Below, piece by piece: positions 1-6,595 of a stretch of DNA of 6,595 nucleotides (position 1 is the first letter of the stretch; every line of letters starts with the position of its first letter). Source of the stretch: Planctomycetales bacterium. Lineage in GTDB: Bacteria; Planctomycetota; UBA11346. Where the stretch lies: positions 1 through 6,595 of the forward strand of contig JANYGY010000139.1 in the NCBI GenBank assembly GCA_025362255.1. Direction: 5' to 3'. A program made the translations under genes and the position numbers. Below the pieces are notes generated by a model. That model ran no database searches. It was not told the origin of the DNA and worked only from the letters and a program-made list of their open reading frames with translations.

Positions 1-2907
1 GCCGGCCGAGCCAGTGGCAACCACCACCGGCAAGCGCACAGCAGAAATGGTCACATTGCCGTACCCCGATGGATCTTGGACCGGCTTGCCGGCCTGGACC
101 AGATTTTCACGGCTCCAGAGCAGTCGTCCGGTATTGGGATCGAGCGCACTGACCTGCCCGCCCGCGACGCAGACCAGCACGGCGTCTGCGCTGCGCAGCA
201 CCCCCGCGATGGAACCCGAGGCGGTATGCGCCCAGGCGGTACGCCACGGCGGAAGTGGACCACGACGTACCGCCGCGGCCACCACCGTGGGGGGAGCGAC
301 GGTGAATTGGGCGAGCGCACCCGACAGCGAGATCGCTAAACCGTCGGGGAAGACGATCTGCGGATCGCCGGCACAACGCCGGGTCAGCTCGACGATCGCA
401 TCTGCCAATTGGCCGCGACCCAGACGGGCCAAGGCCAAGCACCGCGACCATGCCAACCACCGACCTTGCTGGACCGTGCGGGTCAGCGATTCGGCCTCAG
501 TGGCGAGGGCCAGCAATTCCTGCCATTTTCCGCCGGCGGTCAGGCGCGCGCATGAACGCCAGGTGGACGCCAGCAGCGCGTCCTGCAACTGATCGCGCAC
601 CTCGGGCTTCAGCACCAGGTTTTCGACTCCCGCCAACAGTCGGCGCAAGGCCATGCGCAAGGCATCCTCATCGCCGACCGCGGCCAGCGATAAGCACCAG
701 CGTTCCCAGCGCGCGGCATTCGCCGGCTCCAATTGGACCAGCCGCTCGGCGCAGAGCACCGCTTTGTCAAAGACATTGCCATCCGCAAAAATGGTCCAGC
801 ACTGATCGAGCACCTGCAGATCGCTCAGCTGTCTCGGATCGATCGCCTGCAGGCCTTCGGGAAGCGTCCCGGGTTGGCCACCGCCGAACGGATTATTGGC
901 GTTGTTGGCCTGAGTGGTCCCGACGCCGATCAGCGCCCGGCGGGCCAGCGCATCGGCGGCTCCGGTTGGATCTTCATCAGCCAACTCGGTCAAAGTGTCG
1001 CGCAGCTGTTTGACGTCTTCTGGCGCGGTCAGCAGCGTCGCGAGGGCGCGCAGCAGCGGCACCCGTTCGCCGGCCGGAGCGACCACCAGATCGGCACGCA
1101 ATACCTGCGTGGCCAGCGCCCGATTATCCGCCGCAATGCACGCCTCGGCGAACATCGCACGACGGGCGGCCTGGACTTCCGACCAGTCGCCTGCTTCGCG
1201 ATCGAGGGCGCCTTTTTCGGCAGCGAGTACGTCTGGTCGCCGTTCGACACTGGTCGACTCGATCATCACTTCGAGCCAGCGGCGATAACGCGCCGCGGTG
1301 TCGGCCAGCACGCGGGTATCGGACATGCGCTTTTCCGCGCCGGCGCCATCACCCAGGCGCGCGAGCAAGCGGATCGAGGCCAAGCGCAATTCGAAATCCC
1401 CGGGATCGCGGGCGAGGCGCTCTTCGGCCAGGCGCGAGGCCGAGACCGTCAGTTTTTTCCCATTCAGGAAATTGACGGTTTCAAGCACCTGCTCAGCCGC
1501 CACCTCGTCGGGCAGGCTGCGGCCCTGCGCATCAGCGGCGAAGAGCGCCTCGGCCTGATCGCGTCGACCTGCAGCCAGGCAGGCGTCGGCCAATTCACGC
1601 GTCACATCGAGCCGGGCCGGACGACGGGTGTGCAAGCGCATCAGCGCCTGTTGCGCGTCAGCGCCGCGATTCGCCCGCGCCAGGTCGCGACCAAGTGCCA
1701 GCAGCCGATCGTCGCCTTCGCCGTCGGGAAGTTTCGGCAGCGTCGCATCGAGCAACGCCCACGCCTGATCGCGTTGTTCGGCTTCGATCAGCACCCGTAC
1801 CCGGCGCAGGGCGAGATCGCCCCGCGCCGGGTCGAGCGCCAACTGGCTCGCCAACCACGCATCGAGGCCCGCGAGATCGTGGACCCGATCGAATGCGGCG
1901 AGGACTTCGCCTTCCAATCGCGGGGTGGGGGCATGGGCGAAGGCGGCGACCAGGGCGGCGAGGGCCTCTTGCCGACGATCGGTGGCGGTCAGCAACCGCG
2001 CCTGATCGATCACTGCCGCATCATCGCCAGGGGCCGCGGCCGCCCGGGCCTTGGCGGCGGCGAGCAAAGCCTCGCGCTCGGCGCCTTCAGCTGCCAATTC
2101 GATGCGCCGACGCAGCACTTCGCCACGGCGCCAGTGGTCGGCGGCCAAGCGCACCAGCACCGCGTCGAGGCGCTTCGCAGCGGCCGCAGGTTGCTTCAAC
2201 GCGGCCTCTTGTTCGGCGGCCACCAGGTCGATCTCGACCGCCAATTCAGGCTCGGCGTCGCGGATGCCGGTCAGGCTGGCGAGGGCTTCGGCCGATTGCC
2301 CGGCCTGGGCTTGGCGCCGCGCGGTGGCCAAACGGCCAGCGGGCGAATCGTCGCCTCCGGCGGCGGCGGCCAGATGTCGCCGCGCCAGTTCCGGCCGGCC
2401 GGATTTGAGCGCCTCGTCAACCAGCCGTTCGGCCCAGGTGCGCTTGCGCCACGGCGCGGTTTCCAGGGTCACCGCCTTGTCCAACGCATCCAGCGAGCCG
2501 CCATCGCGAGCCGCCGACAACGAGCGCGAACGCAGGTACCACACGTACGCGTCAGCTGGATACGCGGCCACTGCAGCCTCGGTGGCCGACATCGCCGCCG
2601 GATCACCCGCGGCGAGTTCGAGCCGGATCAGCACCACCGTGGCGTGATGATCCTCGGGATAGGTCGCGAGGTGTTCGGTGTAGACGCCGATCAACTCCTC
2701 GATCCGGCCCGCGCTCCGCCACGCGTCGACCAGCCGATCGAGCGGCGCGTCGAGCGTCGGATCCTTGTGCAGGGCCGTTCGCAACGGCTGGGTCTGCTCG
2801 AGAAGATCCGCCGCTGACAGGCCCGGAAGCGCCATCGCGAGCGCCACGATCATCGGCAGCAAGCGCAGGCCGAAGCGGCGGGAAACCAGGCGACCGCGGC
2901 AGATCAT
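1..2907 (-). CDS. Exported TPR-repeat protein with PQQ-like beta-propeller (3' end outside window)
   Basis: This frame is open from the ATG at 2907 to the window edge; I read every codon and found no stop in 969 codons, so the C-terminus is missing. Residues 1-33 form a signal peptide: Arg-rich start (RGRLVSRRFGLR), hydrophobic LLPMIVALAMALPGL, and a likely cut at LSA/AD. Residues ~60-860 are an Ala/Leu/Arg-rich helical solenoid with TPR-like helix pairs, e.g. EAAVAAYPADAYVWYLRSRS (110-129) and AERLVQLEPANAARWERWCL (721-740). From ~890 the character changes to beta: a tryptophan (W892), then VLVCVAGGQVSALDPNTGRL (910-929) and LW (930-931), the classic PQQ-type blade signature. More blades should follow to the left of the window. 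The start overlaps the moxR stop as ATGA, so the two are probably translated together. By family, such proteins act in the periplasm or envelope as binding scaffolds; the partner is unknown. The PQQ-like fold need not bind PQQ. An N/G/P-rich loop (NNANNPFGGGQPG, 668-680) interrupts the solenoid. Confidence 0.88.
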   Translation of the reverse strand, partial: MICRGRLVSRRFGLRLLPMIVALAMALPGLSAADLLEQTQPLRTALHKDPTLDAPLDRLVDAWRSAGRIEELIGVYTEHLATYPEDHHATVVLIRLELAAGDPAAMSATEAAVAAYPADAYVWYLRSRSLSAARDGGSLDALDKAVTLETAPWRKRTWAERLVDEALKSGRPELARRHLAAAAGGDDSPAGRLATARRQAQAGQSAEALASLTGIRDAEPELAVEIDLVAAEQEAALKQPAAAAKRLDAVLVRLAADHWRRGEVLRRRIELAAEGAEREALLAAAKARAAAAPGDDAAVIDQARLLTATDRRQEALAALVAAFAHAPTPRLEGEVLAAFDRVHDLAGLDAWLASQLALDPARGDLALRRVRVLIEAEQRDQAWALLDATLPKLPDGEGDDRLLALGRDLARANRGADAQQALMRLHTRRPARLDVTRELADACLAAGRRDQAEALFAADAQGRSLPDEVAAEQVLETVNFLNGKKLTVSASRLAEERLARDPGDFELRLASIRLLARLGDGAGAEKRMSDTRVLADTAARYRRWLEVMIESTSVERRPDVLAAEKGALDREAGDWSEVQAARRAMFAEACIAADNRALATQVLRADLVVAPAGERVPLLRALATLLTAPEDVKQLRDTLTELADEDPTGAADALARRALIGVGTTQANNANNPFGGGQPGTLPEGLQAIDPRQLSDLQVLDQCWTIFADGNVFDKAVLCAERLVQLEPANAARWERWCLSLAAVGDEDALRMALRRLLAGVENLVLKPEVRDQLQDALLASTWRSCARLTAGGKWQELLALATEAESLTRTVQQGRWLAWSRCLALARLGRGQLADAIVELTRRCAGDPQIVFPDGLAISLSGALAQFTVAPPTVVAAAVRRGPLPPWRTAWAHTASGSIAGVLRSADAVLVCVAGGQVSALDPNTGRLLWSRENLVQAGKPVQDPSGYGNVTISAVRLPVVVATGSAG
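2809..2907 (-). other. Signal peptide coding region of the TPR/PQQ protein
   Basis: Residues 1-33 show a basic N-region with five or more arginines, a hydrophobic core of about 14 residues and a small-residue cleavage site (LSA/AD or SAA/D). An RR pair is present (SRRFGL), but the following residues match the Tat consensus only loosely, so Sec export is the safer reading. C3 is not in a lipobox. Confidence 0.75.
2904..2907 (-). promoter_or_regulatory. ATGA stop-start overlap between moxR and the TPR/PQQ gene
   Basis: The minus strand reads ATGA: the ATG (2907-2905) opens the TPR/PQQ gene and the TGA (2906-2904) closes moxR. Such four-base overlaps usually mean termination-reinitiation and matched expression. 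The bases before it (GGTGGCGGTGGC) hold only a weak Shine-Dalgarno-like match, which fits reliance on coupling. Confidence 0.75.
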
Positions 2908-3962
2908 GCCACCGCCACCGTCGCCAGGATCGCCTCGATCAACCGATCAGGCACCGCGCCCGCGGCTTCGCCTTCGAAGGTGCGGATCAGGCGATGACGC
3001 AGGGTCGGCTTGGCCACCCGCCGCACATCGTCCGCCGACACCGCCATGCGCCCGGCCAGCAGGCAGTGAACGCGCGCCGCGCGGACCAGGGTCTGCAAGG
3101 CGCGCGGGCTCGCGCCGTAGGCCACGTGACGTTTGACGTCCGGTGGGGCCTCGGGCCGATCGGGGTGCGACGCCAGCACCAGATGTGCGCAATAGCGGGC
3201 AAGTGGCGCCGAGACCGCCGGCCGGGTCGCGAACTCTTGAAGAGATTCCAGCTCGGCCCCATCCATCACGGTGAGCGGTTGGACTTGGCTGCTGCCGGTG
3301 GTGCGCTGAGCGATGGCCACCAGTTCGTCAGCGTCGGGGAATTTGACGATGAGCTTGAACGCGAAGCGATCGAGCTGCGCCTCGGGCAAGGGATACGTAC
3401 CTTCCATTTCGACCGGGTTCTGGGTCGCGAGGACGAAGAACGGACTGGGCATGACCATGCGTTCACCGCCGGCGGTGACCTGGCGTTCTTGCATCACCTC
3501 GAGCAATGCCGCCTGGGTCTTGGGCGTGGCGCGATTGATCTCATCGACCAGCAGCAGGTTGGCGAACACCGGACCCCGCTCGAACCGCATCACCCGGCGG
3601 CCCGAGCCATCATCGGAGACGATGTGGGTGCCGAGGATATCAGCCGGCATCAGGTCTGGCGTGCATTGAACTCGCCCGAAAGACACCCCGAGGACCTGCG
3701 ACAAGGTCCGCACCAGCGAGGTCTTGCCGAGACCCGGCACGCCTTCGAGCAGCACGTGCCCCTGGCACAAGATCGCGACCAGCACGTCGGTGACGAGTTC
3801 TTCATTGCCGATGATACCGGTGGCGATTCCGGCGCGCAGGGCGTTGACGCGGGCGTTGAAGTGCGCGATGCCGGCGACTAGGTCCGAGGGCAAGCCCGAG
3901 CTCGCGGAGGCTGAAGCAGCTGGGGAAGTCGCCGCATGAACAGGTTCAGGTGCAGGAGTCAT
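2904..3962 (-). CDS. moxR: MoxR-family AAA+ ATPase
   Basis: A complete 352-aa cytoplasmic ATPase of the usual MoxR length. After a flexible Pro/Ala/Ser-rich N-terminus (1-23) come the motifs in order: GIIGNEE (49-55), Walker A GVPGLGKT (74-81), the MoxR signature TPDLMPADILGT (101-112), Walker B LLLVDEINR (136-144), sensor 1 ATQNP (179-183), LPEAQLDRF with the Arg finger (192-200), GASPRA (283-288), and the C-terminal lid DDVRRVAKPTLRHRL (311-325). No key residue is missing, so it should hydrolyse ATP. MoxR proteins form hexameric rings and act as chaperone-like remodelers, often of proteins encoded next to them. I chose the ATG at 3962. The frame extends upstream to a TTG at 4046, but that would overlap the preceding gene by over 40 bases and add an unlikely N-terminus. 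No strong Shine-Dalgarno precedes 3962. The gene follows the membrane protein after 40 bases and its stop overlaps the next start. The symbol is a family label; specific function is unknown. Confidence 0.95.
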   Translation of the reverse strand: MTPAPEPVHAATSPAASASASSGLPSDLVAGIAHFNARVNALRAGIATGIIGNEELVTDVLVAILCQGHVLLEGVPGLGKTSLVRTLSQVLGVSFGRVQCTPDLMPADILGTHIVSDDGSGRRVMRFERGPVFANLLLVDEINRATPKTQAALLEVMQERQVTAGGERMVMPSPFFVLATQNPVEMEGTYPLPEAQLDRFAFKLIVKFPDADELVAIAQRTTGSSQVQPLTVMDGAELESLQEFATRPAVSAPLARYCAHLVLASHPDRPEAPPDVKRHVAYGASPRALQTLVRAARVHCLLAGRMAVSADDVRRVAKPTLRHRLIRTFEGEAAGAVPDRLIEAILATVAVA

Positions 3963-4002
3963 GGCGTAGGCATTTCTGTAGAACGGGACTCGAAAGATTG
4001 GT
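3963..4002 (-). other. 40-base intergenic gap before moxR
   Basis: This is the only non-coding stretch in the window. I see no hairpin with a T-run, no convincing -35/-10 pair and no strong Shine-Dalgarno. It may simply be a leader within the operon transcript. Confidence 0.6.
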
Positions 4003-5835
4003 TCACTTGGCGTCAACCGCGTCGGCGGAGGCGCGCAATAAAGCAAAGTAGCGTTTCACCTGGTCGCGCCGAGCGAGCGGTAGAGGCTCGGCGTCGAGGG
4101 CTTTTTCCTCGGCGTTGATCAACTCGGCGGGAGTCGCCGAAGCGGCAATCGCGGAATCCTCACCATGCTCACTGCCGGCGACCGTGCGGGTGGTGGAATC
4201 ACCGTTGCCCTTGGCGGCATCGACGGTGCCGCCATCGACCGTCGAACCCACCGCGCTGGGGGCCATCGAGCGATCGATGTGACCCCGACCCGCCTTGCTT
4301 CCGCCACGGCCTGATTTTTTCGCAAGCCCAAGTCCAACGCCGGGAACGGGAGTCGGCACGGTGCCAGAACCTCCCTCACCAGAGCCAGAACCGGAACCAT
4401 CGGGTGACTTGGATCCGGGAACCGGAGTACCAGAGCCGCCAGGGCAGGATCCACCCGCACACGAGCCACCGCCGGGTTTGCCCCCACCACCTGGTTTACC
4501 TGGCTTCGCCCCAGGCGTCGGCATCGACGGTTTGGCGTTGGGCGTGAACGGCCGATTCGACACCGGGGCATTCGATTTGGGATTGGTGCCGGGCTTGTTC
4601 GCCGAGGCGAGGAGCTTGCCGCCGCCGGCGCGCAAGCGTTGCGCGAGCTGCTGCACCTGCTTCGCCGCTTGTTTGCGGGTGGCGGAAACCGCGAGTGATT
4701 TCGCCAAGTCGGACAATGCCTTGCCGGCCTGCTTGGTCCCTTCCTTCGCGGCTTGTTTGCCGTCCGGCTTCTGCTGGCCCGCAGCCTGCTTGTCGAGTCC
4801 TTCCTTGGCTTCGGCCAGAGCCTTGGCGACTGCCCCTTTGTCACCCGCAGCGGCGGCGGCGGCGGTGGCTGCTTTCAGCGCTTCAGCAAGTCGGCGTTGT
4901 TCTTCGAGGGAGATGTCGGTGCGCGCGGCTTTGGCGGCGAGGGCCTCGGCCGCCGCCGCCGCCTTGGCCAGATCGCCACTGCGCAACGCTTCGGCCAAGG
5001 CCGCGGTATCCGCATGTTTCGCCAACTCATCGAGCAATGCCTCGGAGGCGCCAGGCGCATCCGCCAATTGTTCAGCCAATTTCTCAGCGTCCTTCGCCAG
5101 CCGGTCCATCGCCGCCAGCGCCTCATGCGCGGTCAGGCCTTTGGCATCGGCTTCGGCTTTGGCTTCGGCCAAACGCTTGGCGAGTTCTTCAGCAGAAATC
5201 TTTTCACTGGGCGCCAGACCGGCCAGCTCGGTCACGCGTTTGGCTTCTGCTGCCAACTCGGTGGTGGTCGCGGCAAAACGATCGCGCGCTTCGCTGTCGA
5301 GCTGCGCTTCGCGGTGCGCCGGCCCCGCCGACCACACGCCCGCGAACGTCAAACCCAGGCAGATCAAGGGCGCCAAAAAAGCGCGGCCGACCAGGTCACG
5401 CGACCACGGCAGCGGCAGCTCGCGGTGCAGCCGCAGCGCCGCCGCGGGCGCCGCCTGCCGCATGGCCGTCAGATGGGCCTGGGCAAACGGCTCAGGAGTT
5501 CCGCTGCGTTCAAAATCCCAGGCATTGAGAAAACCATCGGCACGCGCCGCTGCCGCGTCCCACGTCGCCAACGCCCGGCCAGCTGGCGGGCGGCGCCACC
5601 AGCCGAGGACGACGAGGCTGGCCACCCACAACGGCACCGTCAGGGCGACCCACCAACCGATGTGGATTCCCACCAACGCCAAGAGACCAGCGCCCACCAC
5701 CACTGCGACGAACCACGGACCGGTCTCAGCCGCCAGACGCAGTCCGGCGATCATCGCCAGACGATGCGCGGCACGCTTGGCGAGCTGAGAGAAGCTGCTC
5801 CCTCTCTCGCTTCCTGGTCCACTCACACCACTCAT
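4003..5835 (-). CDS. Ala-rich coiled-coil membrane protein, DUF4175-like architecture
   Basis: A 610-aa protein with a cytoplasmic-type start and three likely membrane segments at about 41-58 (WFVAVVVGAGLLALVGIH), 61-79 (WWVALTVPLWVASLVVLGW) and 149-169 (LVGRAFLAPLICLGLTFAGVW). Between the second and third lies DAAAARADGFLNAWDFE (93-109), reminiscent of the segment seen after the paired N-terminal helices in DUF4175-type proteins. Residues ~175-405 are a long Ala/Lys/Glu/Leu-rich helical, probably coiled-coil region, predicted extracytoplasmic. Residues ~412-521 are a Gly/Pro/Ser/Lys linker containing C459 and C464. The C-terminus ends with EPLPLARRDQVKRYFALLR (583-601), a motif type I associate with planctomycetal proteins from MoxR operons. 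Start: ATG at 5835 overlaps the previous stop by one base (TGATG); a GTG at 5838 is an alternative that adds one residue. A GAGG at 5846-5849 suits either. The role is probably structural or a MoxR client in the envelope; the gene is real, the family assignment is tentative. Confidence 0.85.
   Translation of the reverse strand: MSGVSGPGSERGSSFSQLAKRAAHRLAMIAGLRLAAETGPWFVAVVVGAGLLALVGIHIGWWVALTVPLWVASLVVLGWWRRPPAGRALATWDAAAARADGFLNAWDFERSGTPEPFAQAHLTAMRQAAPAAALRLHRELPLPWSRDLVGRAFLAPLICLGLTFAGVWSAGPAHREAQLDSEARDRFAATTTELAAEAKRVTELAGLAPSEKISAEELAKRLAEAKAEADAKGLTAHEALAAMDRLAKDAEKLAEQLADAPGASEALLDELAKHADTAALAEALRSGDLAKAAAAAEALAAKAARTDISLEEQRRLAEALKAATAAAAAAGDKGAVAKALAEAKEGLDKQAAGQQKPDGKQAAKEGTKQAGKALSDLAKSLAVSATRKQAAKQVQQLAQRLRAGGGKLLASANKPGTNPKSNAPVSNRPFTPNAKPSMPTPGAKPGKPGGGGKPGGGSCAGGSCPGGSGTPVPGSKSPDGSGSGSGEGGSGTVPTPVPGVGLGLAKKSGRGGSKAGRGHIDRSMAPSAVGSTVDGGTVDAAKGNGDSTTRTVAGSEHGEDSAIAASATPAELINAEEKALDAEPLPLARRDQVKRYFALLRASADAVDAK
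4273..4602 (-). repeat. Low-complexity Gly/Pro/Ser/Lys linker with two cysteines
   Basis: This stretch encodes about residues 412-521 of the membrane protein. It begins with a Pro/Asn/Lys-rich part (KPGTNPKSNAPVSNRPF), continues into PGKPGGGGKPGGGSCAGGSC, then alternating GSGSGSGEGG with short degenerate 6-base periodicity, then a basic Gly-rich end (KKSGRGGSKAGRGH). It is predicted to be disordered and flexible. C459 (4459-4461) and C464 (4444-4446) are the only cysteines outside the membrane segments. Confidence 0.7.
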
Positions 5836-6595
5836 CACGGAAGAACCTCGATGAGTTTCTCCAGGCGCATCTTGACCTCGGGATCACTGGTAGCGGCGAG
5901 AGCTTCCGCCAAGGGCTGTTTCGCCACCCCGCCCAATTCCTGCAACGCCTTGGTCGCGGCTTCGCGCTTAGCCCAATCGGCATCGCCGAGCTTGGCCACT
6001 AGGTCATTGACCTTGGTCCGCGTGGCGGCCGCGATGACCGGGGTTGGCACATGGATTTCATCGATCTCGGACATCGGCACCGCCAACAAGGTGCCGCCCG
6101 CGCGAAATGGTAACACCGGTTCGTCGATGACTCCTTCGACCGTATCGCCACCCCACAATTCCAGGCGGACAGCAGGTTCATCACTGCGCACTTCGGGACC
6201 CTCGGCAGCATCCTTATTGATCAGCACGCGCACTTGGCTGGGCATCACGGCCAACCGATTGCCCGCCAGACGCACATGCAATTCGGGCAGCTCGATGGCG
6301 CCCATCAGCACCTGTCCGCCGGCCAGCAGCACATACGGGGTACTTATTTCCTTGTCTTCGCTGCCGTCACCTGCTCCCGCTCCTGCGCCAGCACTTCCAG
6401 CACTTCCAGCATTGGAGATGCTTTCAAGCGCCACCGGACGTGGCGTCGACACACCGATCAATTGATCGAGACGGATCCGTCGCGCGCCGAGCAGCGGGGT
6501 ATCGACTTGCAGGTCGTCGCCGGCCAACATGGCGTGGAAACGACTGCCATCGGCCAGGCGCACGGTGCAGCCGCCGCCTTCGGCGGGAGTCACAT
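5835..6595 (-). CDS. Repeat protein with three beta-rich modules and C-terminal HEAT-like repeat (5' end outside window)
   Basis: The frame is open to the right edge of the window. The GTG at 6593 is the first possible start inside it, but no upstream signal can be seen and the first residues already belong to a repeat, so the true start probably lies outside. Counting from that GTG, three similar segments appear at 9-53 (VRLADGSRFHAML... IRLDQLIGVSTP), 87-127 (YVLLAGGQVLMGAIE... AVMPSQVRVLI) and 141-185 (VRLELWGGDTVEGVI... AVPMSEIDEIHVPTP). All share a 'x-L-x-G-G/D-x-x-x-x-G/A' strand followed by a 'P-x-S/D-x-I/L' strand, suggesting small barrels. A low-complexity Gly/Ala/Ser linker (61-80) separates the first two. 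Residues 194-252 (VNDLVAKLGDADWAKREAAT..., DPEVKMRLEKLIEVLP) form a HEAT-like helix repeat common in Planctomycetota. No catalytic motif is visible; a protein-protein or surface-binding role is inferred. The stop TGA overlaps the next gene's start. Confidence 0.8.
   Translation of the reverse strand, partial: VTPAEGGGCTVRLADGSRFHAMLAGDDLQVDTPLLGARRIRLDQLIGVSTPRPVALESISNAGSAGSAGAGAGAGDGSEDKEISTPYVLLAGGQVLMGAIELPELHVRLAGNRLAVMPSQVRVLINKDAAEGPEVRSDEPAVRLELWGGDTVEGVIDEPVLPFRAGGTLLAVPMSEIDEIHVPTPVIAAATRTKVNDLVAKLGDADWAKREAATKALQELGGVAKQPLAEALAATSDPEVKMRLEKLIEVLP
5846..5849 (-). promoter_or_regulatory. Shine-Dalgarno-like GAGG for the membrane protein gene
   Basis: On the minus strand GAGG lies 7 bases before the GTG at 5838 and 10 bases before the ATG at 5835. 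It sits inside the last codons of the upstream gene, so ribosomes finishing that gene could restart here. It supports a start at 5835/5838 but does not decide between the two. Confidence 0.5.
6388..6411 (-). repeat. 9-bp tandem repeat (about 2.7 copies) in coding sequence
   Basis: The plus strand carries the unit CCAGCACTT twice, then a partial CCAGCA. It encodes the NAGSAGSAG part of a linker and is followed in the protein by AGAGAGD, which comes from a degenerate 6-base period at about 6367-6387. The unit is a multiple of three, so copy-number slippage would lengthen or shorten the linker without breaking the frame. Confidence 0.75.

Noticed and set aside
1..255. PQQ-dependent dehydrogenase
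   Set aside because: Only one blade is visible and the TPR-fused arrangement fits BamB-like or scaffold propellers; no active-site or cofactor residues can be assessed here.
733..2817. Plus-strand open frame of 694 codons
   Set aside because: It is the exact codon-aligned antisense of the TPR/PQQ gene. Its translation is Gln/Arg/Gly/His-rich with no domain, as expected when Leu/Ala-rich GC-rich codons are read backwards, whereas the minus strand gives a signal peptide, TPR-like helices and a PQQ blade.
2874..2907. Tat signal for the TPR/PQQ protein because of an RR pair
   Set aside because: SRRFGL lacks enough of the consensus and the region is simply Arg-rich; a Sec signal explains it equally well.
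2994..3881. Plus-strand open frame of 295 codons opposite moxR
   Set aside because: moxR has every family motif on the minus strand; the plus-strand reading has none.
4003..4046. Longer moxR start at TTG 4046
   Set aside because: It would overlap the preceding gene by over 40 bases and add an N-terminus unlike MoxR proteins; the ATG at 3962 gives the usual length.
4295..5788. Plus-strand Pro/Ala/Ser-rich open frame of 497 codons
   Set aside because: Its apparent Pro/Glu/Gly repeats are the antisense reading of the Gly/Ser/Pro linker, and the Ala/Ser-rich remainder mirrors the Ala-rich coiled coil of the real gene.
4753..6465. Plus-strand open frame of 570 codons
   Set aside because: It runs antisense across two well-supported minus-strand genes and their junction, with no recognisable domain and a biased composition typical of GC-rich shadow frames.

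Overview
The window is GC-rich and coding almost end to end, with every supported gene on the minus strand, so transcription runs from right to left. Four genes form one compact operon-like run: one is cut by the right edge, one by the left edge, and two are complete. The two junctions that overlap (TGATG or GTGATG near 5835, ATGA at 2904-2907) suggest translational coupling. The only gap is about 40 bases, in front of the moxR gene. The gene styles point to the Planctomycetota or a related PVC-group bacterium. They include a HEAT repeat of the 'REAATKALQELG...DPEVKMRLEKL' type, an Ala-rich membrane protein ending in a 'RRDQVKRYFALLR' motif, a MoxR ATPase, and a very long exported TPR/PQQ-propeller protein. 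This assignment is inference from family style, not from a marker gene.

Layout in the direction of transcription. (1) 6595-5835: the end of a protein with three related short beta-rich segments followed by a HEAT-like helical segment. (2) 5835-4003: a 610-aa membrane-anchored protein with three membrane segments, a long Ala-rich coiled-coil region, a Gly/Pro/Ser linker holding two cysteines, and a conserved-looking C-terminal motif. It resembles the N-terminal architecture of DUF4175-type proteins found with MoxR genes. (3) 3962-2904: a complete MoxR-family AAA+ ATPase with all key motifs intact. (4) 2907-1: the first 969 residues of a large exported protein with a signal peptide, a long TPR-like solenoid and, at the window edge, the first blade of a PQQ-like beta-propeller. 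Its stop lies outside the window.

How they may work together (inference): MoxR ATPases act as chaperone-like remodelers, often for membrane or envelope complexes encoded beside them. Here the likely clients are the membrane-anchored coiled-coil protein and the exported TPR/PQQ protein, which together look like a cell-envelope scaffold. The DUF58 and von Willebrand A genes that usually follow moxR are not in the window. In their place, directly coupled to moxR, is the TPR/PQQ gene.

The long plus-strand reading frames, including 733-2817, are antisense shadows of these genes. No RNA genes, mobile elements, CRISPR arrays, terminators or convincing promoters were seen.
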